NCBI GenBank assembly: GCA_946410505.1
Contig: CAMKAP010000109.1
Location: 1 to 6,789, forward strand
Source of the DNA: an uncultured Clostridia bacterium
GTDB lineage: Bacteria > Bacillota_A > Clostridia > Oscillospirales > Oscillospiraceae
DNA: 6,789 nucleotides
Direction: 5' to 3'
Each line of letters starts with the position of its first letter. Within the stretch, counting starts at the first letter, position 1. A program made the translations under genes and the position numbers. The notes below the pieces were generated by a model, which saw only the letters and a program-made list of their open reading frames with translations, did no database searches and was not told the DNA's origin. Positions 5,283 through 6,789 of this stretch are shown here, in pieces.

Positions 5283-6557
5283 GTGGTGATCTATGTTAAG
5301 AAATATCCTTTTTGCATTGAAGAACTGCGCGGTCTCACCATTCTGGAGGCGGAACGGGCATTTCAGCTTTCTCCCGATCCGCCGAAGGTGGAAACTCTCA
5401 ACGATTACATCGTGATGGCCGTCCGTGGTGATGAAAATGGCTTTCCATTCTTCCTCCACGCGTATGAAGAACGGCTCAACCGGCGCATTCGCAGTTTCCT
5501 CTTGCGAGAGGGATTTCGGAATACTGAGCCGGACCGTCTGTTCGATTACAAGCTGGCCTGCGTGCGAGCTATGCTGGAGGTTTTGCAGAGTTACGATCCC
5601 AATGGTGGCGCAAGCTTCTTGACCTTCGCGCACCATGACATCGAGAACGCGATAATAGCGCAGCGAATGAACGAAGAAGGCGGCTCCTTTACAAGTCTCG
5701 ATGAATACAAGTCGGTCCGAAAAGCCGGAAGGCTTTATCGTGAGAATCAGGAGAATATACGAGAGACCATCAAGGCCTTTGCCGAGGCCGAGCATTGCAG
5801 TGAGCAAACTGCGGAGGTGCACCTGGCCACGGCGATCAAGAATCGCAGCAGAGAAGATTTCTATCCTCGCACCGAAAGAGACGCCGATGGAAATCTCCAT
5901 GAACGCGATCCCGACGTCAGCCACGACGATCATTGGGACTACGCATCTGTCCTCTGGGGCTGGGTTCAAACCGAGTGGGTGCAGGAGGCTTTTGAAAAAC
6001 TCAGCTTCCGGGAACAGACGCTGCTGGAAAAACGCAACGCGATCTGCATGACCTGCGGGCGCGTCAGCGATTGGAAAAAGCGTGTCGGCTTTGAAGATCT
6101 CGCCGTGCTGTTCGAAGGCAGCGGAGCCAGCGGCGCAGAGCGCGCGTATCAACGGGCGCTGGAAAAGATGATGAAGCATTTGGCCCGGCATGAGTTCTTT
6201 CATGTTTTGCAATTGCGGCTGGTTTCGCAGGAGAAGAAAAACAAAAAAATCGCCGCCGCAGTCTACTTGTATGGAGCAGACTACGACGGCGAATGGGGCG
6301 AGATCCGTTTTGACTTTTTGAAAAATGAGACCGAGATCGCAAAGCTGGCAGACGGAGATTTTATCAAGAGCCAGCCCTTCGCAAAACGCGCGATCAAAGA
6401 AATCCAGGCATTGGGAAATGACACGCTCCCGAAAAAGCTGACAGTTCCGTTTTGGTACGAATGGGAAGCGCCGCTGCAGACCGAAAAGTCTCGCGCTCTT
6501 TCCTGCAACGCGCCGCGAAAAGATTCTGACCGCGGCATGATCATCCGTTGGGTTTGA
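5283..6557 (+). CDS. Sigma-70-like protein with an unusual C-terminal extension
   Basis: The 424-residue protein has two segments that read like a sigma-70 family factor. Residues about 45-130 have a region-2 pattern: an LNRRIRSFL helix, DRLFDYKLACVRAMLEVLQSYDP, then SFLTFAHHDIENAI...R. Residues about 236-303 have a region-4 helix-turn-helix pattern: EAFEKLSFREQTLLEKR ... FEDLAVLFEGSGASGAERAYQRALEKM. Between them, about 130-235 contains an HTH-like stretch and an acidic, histidine-rich linker (ERDPDVSHDDHWDY). Residues about 320-424 are an unrecognised extension rich in aromatic residues. Known factors of this type direct RNA polymerase to special promoters; here the target is unknown. The start is GTG, set by a strong ribosome-binding site 20 bp after the zinc-ribbon gene. 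It could also be a sigma-derived DNA-binding regulator that no longer binds polymerase. Confidence 0.82.
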   Translation: MVIYVKKYPFCIEELRGLTILEAERAFQLSPDPPKVETLNDYIVMAVRGDENGFPFFLHAYEERLNRRIRSFLLREGFRNTEPDRLFDYKLACVRAMLEVLQSYDPNGGASFLTFAHHDIENAIIAQRMNEEGGSFTSLDEYKSVRKAGRLYRENQENIRETIKAFAEAEHCSEQTAEVHLATAIKNRSREDFYPRTERDADGNLHERDPDVSHDDHWDYASVLWGWVQTEWVQEAFEKLSFREQTLLEKRNAICMTCGRVSDWKKRVGFEDLAVLFEGSGASGAERAYQRALEKMMKHLARHEFFHVLQLRLVSQEKKNKKIAAAVYLYGADYDGEWGEIRFDFLKNETEIAKLADGDFIKSQPFAKRAIKEIQALGNDTLPKKLTVPFWYEWEAPLQTEKSRALSCNAPRKDSDRGMIIRWV

Positions 6558-6576
6558 TTGGCAAAACGAGAGAACC

Positions 6577-6595
6577 TGCTTTCATTTTGAAAGCA
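6577..6595. repeat. Perfect 19-bp palindrome, first of a pair
   Basis: TGCTTTCA and TGAAAGCA form an uninterrupted 8-bp dyad around TTT. A near-identical copy starts exactly 42 bp downstream (6619). It begins 19 bp after the sigma-like gene. No T-run follows, so it is better seen as an operator-like protein-binding site than as a terminator. Confidence 0.75.
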
Positions 6596-6618
6596 CTCCG
6601 GGCGAAAAATCAGAAACA

Positions 6619-6637
6619 TGCTATCATTTTGAAAGCA
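6619..6637. repeat. Second 19-bp palindrome, also terminator-like
   Basis: TGCTATCA-TTT-TGAAAGCA matches the first palindrome except at one base, which breaks one pair of the dyad. It is flanked by A/T that extend the stem by one pair, and is followed by CTTTTT (6639-6644). It could therefore act as a weak intrinsic terminator of the sigma-like operon, or as the second operator of a pair. Confidence 0.65.
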
Positions 6638-6649
6638 TCTTTTTGAGAA

Positions 6650-6669
6650 ACGTCGCTGCGGCGGGACGT
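6650..6669. other. Small dyad ACGTC/GACGT
   Basis: ACGTC (6650-6654) and GACGT (6665-6669) are separated by 10 GC-rich bases. It belongs to a run of successive dyads between 6577 and 6761. Confidence 0.35.
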
Positions 6670-6675
6670 AGCCAT

Positions 6676-6710
6676 GTTTTTCGGTTGCCCCGCAAGGGGG
6701 CGAGAAAAAC
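6676..6710. other. Long hairpin with GCAA tetraloop
   Basis: Outer arms GTTTTTC (6676-6682) and GAAAAAC (6704-6710) and inner arms CCCC (6688-6691) and GGGG (6696-6699) enclose the GNRA loop GCAA. G6687 pairs with C6701 past one bulged G, and TT with GA continues the stem. No T-run follows on the plus strand. This could be a transcript leader structure or a single-strand hairpin of a transfer origin. Confidence 0.6.
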
Positions 6711-6725
6711 GGCATAAGGCATAAA

Positions 6726-6761
6726 ATATAAAGAACGACAACTTGTTGGAGTTCTTTATAT
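6726..6761. repeat. 36-bp interrupted palindrome
   Basis: ATATAAAGAAC (6726-6736) and GTTCTTTATAT (6751-6761) are perfect 11-bp inverted arms. Inside them CAAC and GTTG form another dyad around TT, with unpaired GA on each side, so the whole is a nested two-part palindrome. It has no T-run after it. Size and nesting suggest a protein-binding site such as an operator or a relaxase/accessory-protein site near a transfer origin. No gene begins in the remaining 28 bases. Confidence 0.75.
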
Positions 6762-6789
6762 ACCTCTTGTTCCGCCGGAAGCGCGGGCT

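Noticed and set aside
5211..6212. Minus-strand open frame (333 codons) opposite the sigma-like gene
   Set aside because: The plus-strand frame has a strong ribosome-binding site and sigma-like patterns; the antisense frame has neither.

Overview
The window looks like part of a mobile genetic element (integrative/conjugative, plasmid-like or phage-like) from a gut-type Clostridia (Oscillospiraceae/Lachnospiraceae-like) bacterium. The grounds are moderately high GC in the genes with AT-rich control regions, strong AGGAGG/GGAGGTG ribosome-binding sites, and the gene content: a P4/D5-type replicative helicase, a CHC2 zinc-finger primase-like protein, a DUF4143 ATPase, a DUF6076-like zinc-ribbon protein and a sigma-factor-like protein. 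The host assignment is inference; no rRNA or housekeeping gene is present.

Layout. Positions 1-29 (minus strand) hold the first nine codons of a gene that runs off the left edge. Positions 52-444 hold no convincing gene but contain two strong hairpins and one copy of a 47-bp repeat. Positions 445-2290 (minus strand) are a two-gene replication operon: the CHC2 zinc-finger protein is followed, with a 17-bp overlap, by the SF3/P4-type helicase. The operon is bracketed by 47-bp inverted repeats (269-315 and 2412-2458, 45 of 47 positions matching). Positions 2479-2570 are four tandem 23-bp iterons in exact phase. The array lies between the minus-strand replication operon and the plus-strand ATPase gene, and its last two units overlap the ATPase promoter. 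The DUF4143 ATPase (2594-3880) is followed by a 43-codon acidic, antitoxin-tail-like small ORF and a clear intrinsic terminator (4026-4071).

A new plus-strand unit starts at about 4128 with an extended -10 promoter and carries the zinc-ribbon protein (4162-5262) and, 20 bp later, the sigma-like protein (5283-6557). The last 230 bases are non-coding and rich in dyads: two 19-bp palindromes exactly 42 bp apart, a GNRA-capped hairpin and a 36-bp interrupted palindrome. This looks like an operator/leader or a transfer-origin-like region for a gene beyond the right edge.

How the parts may work together (inference). The helicase and zinc-finger protein form a replication module whose origin may be the adjacent AT-rich iteron array. 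The ATPase and its small partner resemble a self-controlled stability or defence cassette. The zinc-ribbon plus sigma-like pair may be a regulatory unit of the element. The observations most worth following are the iteron array, the inverted repeats bracketing the replication module, the absence of any visible primase catalytic domain, and the palindrome cluster at the right end.
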